From: Acidobacteriota bacterium
Lineage (GTDB): Bacteria > Acidobacteriota > Holophagae > Holophagales > Holophagaceae
Direction of reading: 5' to 3'
NCBI GenBank assembly: GCA_016192145.1
Contig: JACPUT010000016.1
Span: 19,482-83,481 of the forward strand
DNA: 64,000 nt
The notes under the pieces were generated by a model, which ran no database searches, had not been told where the DNA came from, and saw only the letters and a list, made by a program, of their open reading frames with translations. Shown here piece after piece: positions 28,837 through 37,873 of the stretch; within the stretch, counting starts at the first letter, position 1, and each line of letters begins with the position of its first letter. Both the position numbers and the translations under genes were made by a program.

Positions 28837-31158
28837 GTGCGCACCTCCATCCTGCTCCTCACGCTGCCCCTGCTCGCCCAGCCCGCCCCAGGCCCTTCGG
28901 GGCAGGCCTCGGGCGGACCGGGCCAGGGAAGGCCCCAGGGCGGGCCCGCAATTCCAGGGGGGGGCCGCGGCGGCGTGACCAACCGCCCGGCCTTCGACTT
29001 GGGTGCCTCTCCCGTCCACCGGCTCTGGACCCGCGAGGTGGATCTCTCCGCAGGGTGGTCCCGCGCGGATCCGGAAATGCGCCTCCTCTGGAACGAGGAG
29101 CTGCACCTCGACACCCCCACCGAAGCGCAGGTGCAAGCCCTCTGGGAGAAGGAAGGCTGGAACCTCGACGATCCCCGGGTGGTGCTCGTGGGCGCGGAGG
29201 ATCGCGTCGTGGCGTCCTGGGCCGGGGAGCCCCGCCCCGAGGAGGTGCTCGCCGCGCTGAAGGGGGGCGGGTGGGCCTCGCGGCAGATGCGCCTGCAGGA
29301 GTTCCTCCGGGAGCATCCCGATCAGGGGCAGACGCGGCTCGCCCTGATCCAGGTTTTCGCGGCCCGGGCCCGCCGCCTCGATCCTGAACAGGACGCCGCC
29401 CTCAGCGCCGCCAACGCGGCGGCCCTCGAGGCGCAGCTGGAGCGCCTGCGCGAACTTCCCGATTGGGCCGTTCGCAGCTCCGGCCAGGCCTGGAATTCCA
29501 TGCTGCGGAACACCCTCGACCGCGACCCTGCGCCCATCGGCCCTGACCTTCGACGCCACCTGAAGGAGGACGTGGCGGCGGAGATCCTCCGCAATCCCGC
29601 CGACGGCGCCCTTTGGTCCCTCTGGGGCCTCCTCGCCACCGAGCCCAGCGACGCGGAGGCGCTCATCGCCCAGGTGCCCCGGCTCCCGGGGCAGCCCCTG
29701 CTTCCCCCAGGCGCCGTGCAACCCCTCGTGGAGTTCCACCTGCGCACGGGCGCCTGCGCCGCCCTGGAGGCCCTGGCCAGCCGCATCATCCCCGAGACCC
29801 CCACCTGGAGCGCGGACGCCGCATGGCGCTCGGCGCGGGTGGCGGCCCTCATCGGTCAGCGACGCAAGGAGGAGGCTTTCCGTACGATGCAGTCCGATCA
29901 GGAGGCCCTGCCCGAGGTGGGTTTCATGGGCCGCGTGATGGGCCTGCTCCCCTTGCTGCAGCAGCTCCCCGGCGGGGAACCCTACCTCACCCCGGAGGAT
30001 CGGGTGCGGCTCTTCAGTATCATCAACGAGGGCGGCCAGTTGGCCCGGGCGAAGGCCAAGGCCCGCCGCGCCGACGAGGACGAGAAGGCCCCCGTGCTCC
30101 GCCTGGAGGTGGGTGGCGGCCCCCCCTGGGCCAAGGACTGGGCGGGCCTCGCCAAGCACCCCGCCTTCGACGAGTGGGGCCCGTCGGAGCTCGCCTTCGG
30201 CAACTTGGAAGGCAGGCCCTGGCAGGCCCTGCGGGAACGGAAGGGCTGGGGTCCGGAAGCCCGCTGGATCCTGCGCAAGGGCGACGACGTCTTCGCCTCG
30301 GGCACGGAGGCGCCCACGGCCCAGGCCCTGGCGGACGCGGCCCGCGCCCAGGGGGAGCCCCACCTCGCCCAGTTGCGCAAAATCATGAAGGAACACCCGG
30401 ACCTCCTCGCGGCGAGAAGCCTGCGGTTGGCCTACTTGAAGGAGCGCATGCCCCACCCGCGCCTGGAGGCGCTGCTCCTGGAGGACGCCCAGAAACTCGA
30501 TTCCGGCTTCCTTCCCGAGGGCTTCAAGCCCCTGCCCGAGCTGTGGGCGGGGCCCGCCCGGCGCAAGACGACGGAGCTCGAAGGGGCCCTTGCGCGCTGG
30601 CCCCAGAGCCTCCCCCTCTGGCGGGCCTGGCTGGATTGGTCCCAGGTCGCCGGCCAAGGCGACGCGGCGGCCCTGCTCCAGGCCCTGCCCCAGCCGCCCC
30701 TGGAGCCCGGGGAGGAGGGTCCCCTGCCTGCGGACTTGGGTGGTTCCATCGCGAATCGCCTGGAGGAGCTGGGGCGGCTGAAGGAACTGGCCGCCTTCGG
30801 CCGGCCCTTCTGGGAATCCATGAAGACGCGCCTATCCCATGCGATCCGCACGGCGGAAGGTGCCCGCAGGGGCGGCCCTCCCGTGGACTCCCCCAAAGCC
30901 CCCACCCCCGAAGCCATGCGGCGGATGGCCCAAGGCCAGGTGGCCCTCACCCAGATCCGCTCGACCATGGGCCTCCTGCGCCCCTGGGTGGCAGCCTTAC
31001 GCGCCACCCGCCAGGGCCCGGAGGCGGATGCGGTGGTGGCCACCCTGGAGGCCATCCAACCGGGCCTCAGTCAGCGTCTCAACGCCGGGAGCCGGCGCGA
31101 AGCCCCTACAGCCCCTTCCACCCCAGCTCGCCCCACTGGAGGAAATCCTCCGCGCTGA
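28837..31158 (+). CDS. Large secreted protein with internal duplication
   Basis: A 773-residue protein of unknown function with a signal peptide (MRTSILLLTLPLLAQPAPG) and a Gly-rich linker. Two similar modules occur near residues 90-180 and 425-515: both read ALxExxGW, a strand with WxL/VxxxDxVxASGxE, then a helix ending IMKEHPD/FLREHPD and RLALIQVF or RLAYL. This looks like a duplicated thioredoxin-like plus helical-repeat unit. The GTG at 28837 is chosen because it gives the signal peptide and has GGAGG upstream. The 3' end overlaps the convergent exonuclease gene by 53 bases. Confidence 0.7.
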   Translation: MRTSILLLTLPLLAQPAPGPSGQASGGPGQGRPQGGPAIPGGGRGGVTNRPAFDLGASPVHRLWTREVDLSAGWSRADPEMRLLWNEELHLDTPTEAQVQALWEKEGWNLDDPRVVLVGAEDRVVASWAGEPRPEEVLAALKGGGWASRQMRLQEFLREHPDQGQTRLALIQVFAARARRLDPEQDAALSAANAAALEAQLERLRELPDWAVRSSGQAWNSMLRNTLDRDPAPIGPDLRRHLKEDVAAEILRNPADGALWSLWGLLATEPSDAEALIAQVPRLPGQPLLPPGAVQPLVEFHLRTGACAALEALASRIIPETPTWSADAAWRSARVAALIGQRRKEEAFRTMQSDQEALPEVGFMGRVMGLLPLLQQLPGGEPYLTPEDRVRLFSIINEGGQLARAKAKARRADEDEKAPVLRLEVGGGPPWAKDWAGLAKHPAFDEWGPSELAFGNLEGRPWQALRERKGWGPEARWILRKGDDVFASGTEAPTAQALADAARAQGEPHLAQLRKIMKEHPDLLAARSLRLAYLKERMPHPRLEALLLEDAQKLDSGFLPEGFKPLPELWAGPARRKTTELEGALARWPQSLPLWRAWLDWSQVAGQGDAAALLQALPQPPLEPGEEGPLPADLGGSIANRLEELGRLKELAAFGRPFWESMKTRLSHAIRTAEGARRGGPPVDSPKAPTPEAMRRMAQGQVALTQIRSTMGLLRPWVAALRATRQGPEADAVVATLEAIQPGLSQRLNAGSRREAPTAPSTPARPTGGNPPR

Positions 31159-31738
31159 GGCCCTGCGCTTCCGCCCGCCCCATCAGGTGCTGCAGCAGCT
31201 CCGCCGTGGCCTCCGCATCCTGCAAGGCCCGATGGGCCCGGGTGTTCACGATGCCGAAGTGCTCGCATAGCTTCTGCAGGCTGTAGCCCTTGGCTTCCGG
31301 CGCCAGGGCCTGGGCCAGTTTCTTGGTGCACACCAGCCGATGGCGCGACCACATCCCCGCCGGCAGGTAGGCCTTGAGGAAGGAGCCATCGAAGGCCGCG
31401 TGGTGCGCCACCCACACGGTGCCCTCCACGAAGGGCGCCAACTCCAGCGCCACCCGCTCCAGGGGCGGCGCATCGGCCAGCATGGCGCCCGTGATGCCCG
31501 TGAGCTTCGTGATGATGGGGCTCACGTAGCCCTCGATGGCGCAGAGCCGCTGGAAGCGCTCCTGCACGACGAGGCCCTGGAGCCTCACCACCCCGAACTC
31601 CGTGATCTCCGCCGCGGCCCTGAACGTGCCCGTCTTCCTCCACCCGGAGTGGGGCGACATGCCCGTCGTCTCCAGGTCGATGACGGAGAAGCTGAGGTCG
31701 CGCGGGGCCTGGGGCGGAAGGGGAAGGAGTTCGTCCAT
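31106..31738 (-). CDS. DnaQ-like 3'-5' exonuclease
   Basis: A 210-residue DEDDh exonuclease domain. Exo I is VIDLETTG with Asp21 and Glu23. Exo II lies in TVWVAHHAAFDGSFLKAYL. Exo III ends with AHRALQDAEATAELL. It may be a proofreading epsilon-like subunit or a stand-alone nuclease; no polymerase gene is near. The upstream region holds a repeat of family A. Confidence 0.88.
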   Translation of the reverse strand: MDELLPLPPQAPRDLSFSVIDLETTGMSPHSGWRKTGTFRAAAEITEFGVVRLQGLVVQERFQRLCAIEGYVSPIITKLTGITGAMLADAPPLERVALELAPFVEGTVWVAHHAAFDGSFLKAYLPAGMWSRHRLVCTKKLAQALAPEAKGYSLQKLCEHFGIVNTRAHRALQDAEATAELLQHLMGRAEAQGLSAEDFLQWGELGWKGL

Positions 31739-31773
31739 GGGACTAGATCATCGCGTGAGTAGCGGGAAAGGGA

Positions 31774-31829
31774 TGAACCACCAAGACACCAAGGCACCAA
31801 GAAAAGCCAAAAGGCATTTGGTGGTTCAG
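31774..31829. repeat. 9-bp tandem unit repeat (family A, copy 2)
   Basis: 31777-31806 carries the same ACCAAGAC/ACCAAGGC units and AAAAG end seen at 968-992. The outer 11 bases TGAACCACCAA are matched by an inverted TTGGTGGTTCA at 31819-31829. It lies between the exonuclease and the motE-like gene. Confidence 0.7.
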
Positions 31830-31912
31830 CTTTCAAAGCTTCGGCCTCCCTTTTGCGCCCTTCCCCGCCTGCGTCGCTTCCTTGACGCAGGGTTGTCCAC
31901 GACGAGGTCCCC

Positions 31913-32467
31913 ATGAACCCCAAAATGCTCGCCTGGGTCGCGCTCCCCATCATCCTCAGCGCCGGGGTGATCTGGATGTCCGCCCAGGAGGCCCAGGAGG
32001 GGGCCAAGGCCCCGGCGGCGACGGGCGTGAAGGTGGCCGACCTGGCCCAGACCCTCCAGGCCAAGGAGAAGCAACTGGCCCAGAAGGAACAGGAGCTGCG
32101 GGAACTGGAGCAACGGCTCTACACCCTGCAGGCCACCCTCGACACCCAACGAAACGAAGTGCTGGCGAAGGAGAAGCTCATCCTCGAGGAGATCAAGAAG
32201 CTCGAGGACCTCCGCACCCGCAAGCCCATCGACCCCCAGCTCATCAACACCTACGCGGCCATGGACCCCACCCCGGGGGCCGCGGCCCTGAAGGAACTGG
32301 CCAACCGCAACCTGGATGTGGCCGTGGCCCTGCTGGGCGGCATGAATCCCAAGAAGGCGGCCAAGCTCATGGATGCCCTGGCCCTCCTGGACGCGCCCCT
32401 GGCGGGCCGGGTGAGCGAAAAAGTGGGCCTCAGCAAGCAGCCCGAGGGTGCCCCCGCTGCTCCTTGA
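31913..32467 (+). CDS. MotE-like flagellar protein
   Basis: A 184-residue protein with one N-terminal membrane helix (LAWVALPIILSAGVIWMSA), a long coiled coil at about 40-105, and a C-terminal MgtE_N-like helical domain (PTPGAAALKELANRNLDVAVALLGGMNPKKAAKLMDAL in two parts). Proteins of this design (MotE, often encoded beside fliJ/fliK) act as periplasmic flagellar chaperones. Here it directly precedes fliK. GAGG lies six bases before the ATG. Confidence 0.8.
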   Translation: MNPKMLAWVALPIILSAGVIWMSAQEAQEGAKAPAATGVKVADLAQTLQAKEKQLAQKEQELRELEQRLYTLQATLDTQRNEVLAKEKLILEEIKKLEDLRTRKPIDPQLINTYAAMDPTPGAAALKELANRNLDVAVALLGGMNPKKAAKLMDALALLDAPLAGRVSEKVGLSKQPEGAPAAP

Positions 32468-32508
32468 GACCAAATCGGCCTTGACCCGGTCAAATTAGCC
32501 CGCTGCAT

Positions 32509-32524
32509 CGGCACGAGGCTGGCC
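32509..32524 (+). promoter_or_regulatory. Possible sigma-54 promoter before fliK
   Basis: CGGCACGAGGCTGGCC keeps GGCACG(A) and the -12 GC at exact spacing. The predicted start near 32535 would leave a leader of ~16 bases before the ATG at 32551. Confidence 0.4.
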
Positions 32525-32550
32525 CAGTGAAGGGTCAAGCCGAGGTACCC

Positions 32551-34158
32551 ATGCAAGCCTTGCCCGTGACATCCCCGAGCAGCCCCGCCCCTCGCCGGGA
32601 CGAGGGCCCGGACCTCCAGGACGGCCGCTTCGGCGCCGTCATGGCCTCCTTCCTGCCCTTCCAGGCGGCCCCGGCGCCCGAGGCCCCCGTGGTCCGGGAA
32701 GCCACCCAGGCCCCCGAATCCACCGACCCCAGCCCCCGACGCGAGCTGGCCAGACGGACGGAACGGGGGCAATTCGCGGCGAAGGCCCCGCACCAGGTTC
32801 AGGAACAGGCCCAGGCCAAGGCCCCGGAAATGCCGGAGGGAGCCCCCGCCAACGCCAAACCGGAGCCCATGGCGCCAACCCAAGGGCCCGAGCGCTTCCC
32901 CCCGGCCGAAAAGGCCCAAGGGCCCGGCGCCATTTCGGAGGCCAGGCCCACCGCCCCCTTCGCGCCCGCCCCGCTTCCGATTCCGACCCAGGCTGCCCTT
33001 CCGGAGACCCTACCCCCCACCTCCGCGCCAGCCCAGGCCCCGGCCCAGGGCCTGATCGCGGTGGACCTCCCCCCTGCGGGGACCTCGGCCCTTGAAGTGG
33101 ATCCCTCCGGGGCCTCGGCCGCCCCCCGCTCGCCTGCGGTTCCCCATGGGGCCGCCACGCCTCCCCCCGTGCCTGACATCACGCTCTCCCTGGGGGCGGC
33201 CCCCGAGGCGAACAAGCTCCCGGCCCCGGCCCCCGAGGCGGAAGTGGCCTCTGGACCGTCCCTACCCCCGACCACTCCCGGGAGCGCGACCCTGCCACCC
33301 TCCCCCTTGGCACCTCCCCAGACGTCCCAACCCACCGAGGTACCCCCGCCCAAGGCCCCCTTCCCCCCCAAGGGTGCCCCCAGCCTGGCGGCCTCAGGCC
33401 CAGCCCAGCTCGCGGCCGTCCCGAGCGGGAGCCCCTCGGCCGGGTCCGGGTCCGATGCCTCCCTGCTGGAAGAGGGCGGACAGCCCCCGGCCCAGTCCGA
33501 AGGTGAAGGCACCCGCCCGAGGCCCGTTTCCGGGAGGGCATTCACCGAGGAGGCCCCGCGGACCTCCGAGCCTCAAAAGCCCTTCGCCCCCGAGCCCATC
33601 CCCCACCGGGTGGAAGCCGCCCGCCCCGAAACCCCCAAGGCGGAAGGCCCCAAGTTCCAGGTGCAGCCCGGCTTCACCCGCGACCTGGCCCTGGCCATGC
33701 CCACGGTGGCCCCCGCAGTCAGCCCCAGCGCCGAGATGAAGGCCTCGTCCTCCCCGGTGGTGAACCAAGTGGAGGGCACCCTCCGCTGGATGGTCAAGGG
33801 CGCCGTCCCCGAAGCCCGCCTGCAGCTCCACCCCGAGAGTCTGGGCAAGGTCTCCATCGAGTTGAAGCTCGAAGACGGGCAGGTGCACGCCAAGGTCTGG
33901 GTGCAAGATCCGGCGGCCATGCAGGCGCTGCAGGATGGTCGCGCCTCCCTGGAGCAGGCCCTCAAGCAATCCGGCCTCCAGCTGGGCAGCTTCGATCTGC
34001 AGCAGGGCGGCGACGCCTCCCGCCAGGCGCCCGAACCCAATTCCCATCACCTCATGAGCCGGAAGGAAGATCCCACCCTCCCCACGGCCCGGCAGGAAGC
34101 GCCCCCCGTGGGGGGGCCGCGCCCCGCGAACTCGCGTCGCATCGAGCTTTACGCCTGA
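32551..34158 (+). CDS. fliK: Flagellar hook-length control protein FliK
   Basis: A 535-residue protein. The first ~400 residues are a Pro/Ala-rich, low-complexity ruler region without recognisable domains. The C-terminal switch domain (about 410-500) contains GAVPEARLQLHPESLGKVSI, ELKLEDGQVHAKVWV and QDGRASLEQALKQSGLQL, which is the FliK/Flg_hook pattern. The ATG with GAGGT is preferred to a GTG 24 bases upstream because the candidate promoter overlaps that codon. It is followed by flgD and flgE. Confidence 0.92.
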   Translation: MQALPVTSPSSPAPRRDEGPDLQDGRFGAVMASFLPFQAAPAPEAPVVREATQAPESTDPSPRRELARRTERGQFAAKAPHQVQEQAQAKAPEMPEGAPANAKPEPMAPTQGPERFPPAEKAQGPGAISEARPTAPFAPAPLPIPTQAALPETLPPTSAPAQAPAQGLIAVDLPPAGTSALEVDPSGASAAPRSPAVPHGAATPPPVPDITLSLGAAPEANKLPAPAPEAEVASGPSLPPTTPGSATLPPSPLAPPQTSQPTEVPPPKAPFPPKGAPSLAASGPAQLAAVPSGSPSAGSGSDASLLEEGGQPPAQSEGEGTRPRPVSGRAFTEEAPRTSEPQKPFAPEPIPHRVEAARPETPKAEGPKFQVQPGFTRDLALAMPTVAPAVSPSAEMKASSSPVVNQVEGTLRWMVKGAVPEARLQLHPESLGKVSIELKLEDGQVHAKVWVQDPAAMQALQDGRASLEQALKQSGLQLGSFDLQQGGDASRQAPEPNSHHLMSRKEDPTLPTARQEAPPVGGPRPANSRRIELYA

Positions 34159-34159
34159 T

Positions 34160-34175
34160 TGGCACGAGCCATGTA
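34160..34175 (+). promoter_or_regulatory. Weak sigma-54-like element before flgD
   Basis: TGGCACGAGCCATGTA has a perfect -24 half but GT instead of GC at -12. It may be a degenerate or inactive site. Confidence 0.25.
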
Positions 34176-34199
34176 CTGCCTTCCGAGCAGGAGCACCCC

Positions 34200-34868
34200 A
34201 TGAGCGTCACCACCCTCAGCGCCATCGATCCCACTTCCCAGCTCCCGGGATCCCAAAAGACCACCGCCAAGAACGAGATGGGCCAGGATGCCTTCCTCAA
34301 GCTCCTCGTGGCGCAGCTGCAGAACCAGGATCCCACCGGCGAAGGGCAGGATCCCAACCAGATGGTGCAGCAGCTCACGGCCTACAGCAGCCTCGAGCAG
34401 GCCACCAAGACCAACACCCTGCTCTCGGGCATCCAGGGCCAGAACAACGGCCTCGCCCAGTTCCAGGCCGCCGCCCTCGTGGGCCGCACCGTCAAGGTGG
34501 TGGGCTCCGGCTTCGCCCTCCAGGATGGCAAATCGACCATGGCCATCAACCTCGCCGGCGACGCCAAAGTGGCCCTCACCGTGAAGGACGCGAACGGCAA
34601 GGTGATCACCACCCTCGATCAGGGGCAGCTCGGCAAGGGCCTCCACAACATTGCCTGGAATGGCCTCGATGCCAACGGCGACAAGGTGCCCGATGGCACC
34701 TACAGCGTCACCGTGGCAGCCACCGACCCTGGCACCGGCAAAAACGTGGACTTCACCACCGCCTTCCTCATGAAGGTGAGCGCCGTGAGCTTCCTCGACG
34801 GGCAGATCCTCCTCCAGTCCGGTGCCGCCAGCTTCCTCCTCTCCGACGTCCTCGAAGTCACTTCCTAG
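34200..34868 (+). CDS. flgD: Flagellar hook assembly scaffold FlgD
   Basis: A 222-residue FlgD, the hook-cap scaffold. The N-terminal conserved block is MGQDAFLKLLVAQLQNQDPT followed by NQMVQQLTAYSSLEQ. The C-terminal half forms FNIII/Tudor-like beta domains with LGKGLHNIAWNGLDANGDKVPDGTYSVTV in two pieces. GAGCAG precedes the ATG. The stop is 37 bases before flgE. Confidence 0.96.
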   Translation: MSVTTLSAIDPTSQLPGSQKTTAKNEMGQDAFLKLLVAQLQNQDPTGEGQDPNQMVQQLTAYSSLEQATKTNTLLSGIQGQNNGLAQFQAAALVGRTVKVVGSGFALQDGKSTMAINLAGDAKVALTVKDANGKVITTLDQGQLGKGLHNIAWNGLDANGDKVPDGTYSVTVAATDPGTGKNVDFTTAFLMKVSAVSFLDGQILLQSGAASFLLSDVLEVTS

Positions 34869-34905
34869 TCCACCTTCCTCCAGCCTCCAGCCTGAAAGGA
34901 ACCCC

Positions 34906-36180
34906 ATGTCCCTCTTCTCCGCCTTCTACTCCGGCCTCAGCGGCCTCGCCACCAACGCCAACGCGCTGAACGTGATCGGCAACAACCTCTCGAACCTCAA
35001 CACCGTGGGCTACAAGGGCAGCTCCACGACGTTCCGGGACATCTTCAGCACGAGCCTCGGCGGCGTGAGCACCCAGGGCAACGGCAACCCCATCCAGTTC
35101 GGCCTCGGCGTGCAGATCAACAGCGTGGCCCAGGACTTCAGTCAGAGCAGCTTCCAGTCCACGGGCAACTCCCTGGACATGGCCGTCCAGGGCGCGGGCT
35201 TCTTCGTGCTGCAGCCCCTGGGGGGCGGTCAGACCTTCACCCGGGCGGGCAACTTCAACCGCAACAACAACGGATTCCTCGTGGCCGCCAACGGCGCCAA
35301 CGTCATGGGCTGGGGCCGCGATCCCGTCACGGGCCTCGTGAACACGAGCACCGCCATCGCGCCCATCCAGATCTCCAACGGCGCCACCTCCAGCGCCTTC
35401 GCCACCCAAAACTTCCGCCTGGGGGTGAACCTCAACGCCGCTTCGGCCACGGGGGCATCCTCGGTGCTCACGACCCCCATCCAGGTCTACGACTCCCAGG
35501 GCAACCCCCAGAACCTCATCGTCACCTACACGAAGACGGCGGCGAACACGTGGGATTACACCGTCACCGGGCCCGCCCTCGCCACGCCCGTGCCCCTGTC
35601 CACCGGCACCCTGGTCTTCTCCGCCTCGGGCACCCTGGCCACCATCAATGGCTTGCCCGCGACCCTCGCGAACAACCCCACGTTCACGCCCAACTGGAAC
35701 AACGGCACCAACCCCGGGGTACTGACCACGTTCAACATCATCAACCCCGATGGAAGCTCCAACTTCACCCAGTACAGCGCCCCCAGCGGCACCAGCAGCA
35801 GCTACCAGGACGGCTACGGCGCCGGCACCCTGAGGGATCTCACCGTGGACCAGAACGGCATCATCACCGGCTCCTTCACCAACGGCCAGGTGATCCCCCT
35901 CGGGCAGGTGGCCCTGGCCACCTTCAACAACAACAATGGCCTCATTCAGCAGGGCAACAACCAGTGGAGCCAGAGCCTCGCCTCCGGCAGCCCCACCATC
36001 GGCGTGGCCAACAGCGGCGGCCGCGGCGGCGTGCTGGGCGCCAACCTGGAACTCGCCAACGTGGATATCGCCAGCGAGTTCACCAAGCTGATCCTCAGCC
36101 AGCGGGGTTACCAGGCCAATGGCAAGATCGTCACCACCACCGACCAGCTGCTTCAGGAAACGCTGAATCTGAAGCAGTAG
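34906..36180 (+). CDS. flgE: Flagellar hook protein FlgE
   Basis: A 424-residue hook protein. The N-terminal family segment is SLFSAFYSGLSGLATNANAL, NVIGNNLSNLNTVGYKGSST. The FlgE/F/G central motif is LDMAVQGAGFFVLQ. The C-terminal helix ANVDIASEFTKLILSQRGYQ, ANGKIVTTTDQLLQETLNL matches the polymerisation end. AAAGGA lies five bases before the ATG. A strong terminator follows, so it ends this flagellar operon. Confidence 0.97.
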   Translation: MSLFSAFYSGLSGLATNANALNVIGNNLSNLNTVGYKGSSTTFRDIFSTSLGGVSTQGNGNPIQFGLGVQINSVAQDFSQSSFQSTGNSLDMAVQGAGFFVLQPLGGGQTFTRAGNFNRNNNGFLVAANGANVMGWGRDPVTGLVNTSTAIAPIQISNGATSSAFATQNFRLGVNLNAASATGASSVLTTPIQVYDSQGNPQNLIVTYTKTAANTWDYTVTGPALATPVPLSTGTLVFSASGTLATINGLPATLANNPTFTPNWNNGTNPGVLTTFNIINPDGSSNFTQYSAPSGTSSSYQDGYGAGTLRDLTVDQNGIITGSFTNGQVIPLGQVALATFNNNNGLIQQGNNQWSQSLASGSPTIGVANSGGRGGVLGANLELANVDIASEFTKLILSQRGYQANGKIVTTTDQLLQETLNLKQ

Positions 36181-36192
36181 GCCCCGGGCGAT

Positions 36193-36276
36193 AGGCTCTG
36201 GGCTTTTGCAGGCGCCGACCCACCCTGGGTCGGCGCCTGTTTTTAACTAGAGCCCAGAGCCGAGAGCCCAAAGCCT
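36193..36276. repeat. Inverted array of 7-bp units (family D, copy 2) around the flgE terminator
   Basis: AGGCTCTGGGCTTTT at 36193-36207 is matched in inverse by AGAGCCCAGAGCCGAGAGCC and onward at 36249-36276. The flgE terminator lies between the arms, so the full structure is a hairpin inside a larger hairpin. Confidence 0.7.
36209..36244 (+). terminator. Terminator of the fliK-flgD-flgE operon
   Basis: A perfect 14-bp stem (CAGGCGCCGACCCA and its complement) with loop CCC, then TTTTT. Confidence 0.95.
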
Positions 36277-36305
36277 TACAATGGACCTTCCGAGGTCGAC
36301 GCCCC

Positions 36306-37406
36306 ATGTCCGAATTGCAGCCCCTGTCCCCCCGCCGCAAGACCCGCCAGATCATGGTGGGCAAGGTGCCCGTGGGCGGCGACGCCCCCATCTCCGTGCA
36401 GAGCATGACGAAGACGGACACGCGGGACGTGGAGGCCACGGTCAGCCAGATCTACAGCTATGCCGGCGCGGGCTGCGAGATCGTGCGCGTCTCGGTACCC
36501 ACGAAGAAGGCCGGCGAGGTCTTCCACGAGATCACGGCCCGGAGCCCCATCCCCGTGGTCGCCGACATCCACTTCGATTACCGCCTCGCCCTCGTGGCCG
36601 CCGATGGCGGCGCCGCCTGCCTCCGCATCAATCCCGGCAACATCGGCGGCCAGGATCGCGTGCGCGCCGTGGTGGAGAAGGCCGGAGAAAAGGGCATCCC
36701 CATCCGCATCGGCGTGAATGGCGGCTCCCTCGAAAAGGAGCTGCTGGAGAAATTCGGCACCGCCACGCCCGAGGCCATGGTGGAGAGCGCCCTGCGCCAC
36801 TTGGAGCTGCTCGAGAAGGAGGGCTTCACCAACACGAAGATCTCCCTCAAGGCCTCCGACGTGATCCGCACCGTGCAGGCCTACCGCCTCCTGGCGAAAC
36901 AAGTGGACTACCCCTTCCACCTGGGCGTCACGGAAGCGGGAACCCCCTTTGGCGGCACCATCCGCAGCTCGCTGGGCCTGGGCATCCTCATGGCCGAGGG
37001 CATCGGCGACACCATCCGCGTCTCGCTGACCGGCGAGGGCACGGAGGAGTGCAAGGTGGGCCACGAGATGCTGCGGGCCCTGGGCCTGCGCGAGGGCGGC
37101 TTCCGCATGGTGAGCTGCCCCAGCTGCGGCCGCGTGCAGATCGACCTCAACCGCGTGGCCAATGAAATCGAAGCGGGCCTCAAGGAGATCGACCACACGG
37201 GCATCACCTACGCCGTCATGGGCTGCGTGGTGAACGGCCCCGGCGAGGCCATGGACGCGGACCTGGGCGTGGCGGGCGGCGCCGGCGAGGGCCTCATCTA
37301 CCGCAAGGGCGTGCTCGTGCGGAAGGTGAAGGAGGAGGACCTCGTCCCCGCCTTCCTCGACGAGGCCCGGGCCTATAAAGAAGAGATGTCCAAGGCCGGG
37401 GCATGA
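36306..37406 (+). CDS. ispG: 4-hydroxy-3-methylbut-2-enyl diphosphate synthase (IspG/GcpE)
   Basis: A 366-residue IspG of the MEP isoprenoid pathway, reducing MEcPP to HMBPP with a [4Fe-4S] cluster. The TIM-barrel start has VGGDAPISVQSMTKTDTRDV and VRVSVPT; LRINPGNIGG follows at about residue 103. The cluster ligands lie in SCPSCGR and MGCVVNGPGEA near the C-terminus. The stop overlaps the start of yidD (ATGA). Confidence 0.97.
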   Translation: MSELQPLSPRRKTRQIMVGKVPVGGDAPISVQSMTKTDTRDVEATVSQIYSYAGAGCEIVRVSVPTKKAGEVFHEITARSPIPVVADIHFDYRLALVAADGGAACLRINPGNIGGQDRVRAVVEKAGEKGIPIRIGVNGGSLEKELLEKFGTATPEAMVESALRHLELLEKEGFTNTKISLKASDVIRTVQAYRLLAKQVDYPFHLGVTEAGTPFGGTIRSSLGLGILMAEGIGDTIRVSLTGEGTEECKVGHEMLRALGLREGGFRMVSCPSCGRVQIDLNRVANEIEAGLKEIDHTGITYAVMGCVVNGPGEAMDADLGVAGGAGEGLIYRKGVLVRKVKEEDLVPAFLDEARAYKEEMSKAGA

Positions 37407-37717
37407 AACGCATGGCCCAGCTGGTGATCTGGATTTCGATCCATCCCCTCTGGACCCTCGCCATCCTCCTCGGCCTCGAAGCCCTGCTGCCCGTGTACCT
37501 CCAGCCCACGGCCTGGGCCGCGAGGGGCGCCATCCGGGCCTATCAGATCGTCCTCTCGAAGAACCTGCCCACGGCGTGCAAGTTCCACCCCACCTGCAGC
37601 CACTACGGACTCGGGTGCGTGCGCAAGTTCGGCACCCTGCGGGGTGGCCTGCTCACGACGTGGCGGCTGCTGAAATGCTCCCCGCTGACGAATGGGGGCG
37701 AGGACCCGGTGCCTTGA
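37403..37717 (+). CDS. yidD: Membrane protein insertion efficiency factor YidD
   Basis: A 104-residue protein of the YidD family, which assists YidC in inner-membrane protein insertion. The family signature appears as AYQIVLSKNLPTACKFHPTCSHYGL with three conserved Cys over residues ~47-75, then LRGGLLTTWRLLKCSPL. The N-terminus has an extra hydrophobic segment (LVIWISIHPLWTLAILLGLEAL). YidD usually sits by rnpA/yidC; here it is coupled to ispG. Confidence 0.92.
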   Translation: MKRMAQLVIWISIHPLWTLAILLGLEALLPVYLQPTAWAARGAIRAYQIVLSKNLPTACKFHPTCSHYGLGCVRKFGTLRGGLLTTWRLLKCSPLTNGGEDPVP

Positions 37718-37873
37718 GAGGCTGGAGACCGGAGGCTGGAGACCGGAGGCTGGAGACCGGAGGCTGGAGGCGGGAATCGGTGCGGGCGCCAGGGGCGCCC
37801 GACTTAGGGAAGGTGCGGCCCTCAGGGCCGCGGCGCATTCCCCCTCCAGCCTCCGGTCTCCAGCCTCTAGCCT
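37718..37873. repeat. Inverted array of 14-bp (2x7) units (family C)
   Basis: Directly after the yidD stop, GGAGGCTGGAGACC is repeated about 3.5 times (37718-37770). A shorter inverted array lies at 37842-37873, ending at the stop of the convergent small gene. Two smaller hairpins (GGGCGCC/GGCGCCC; GGCCCTCAGGGCC) lie between. Confidence 0.85.
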
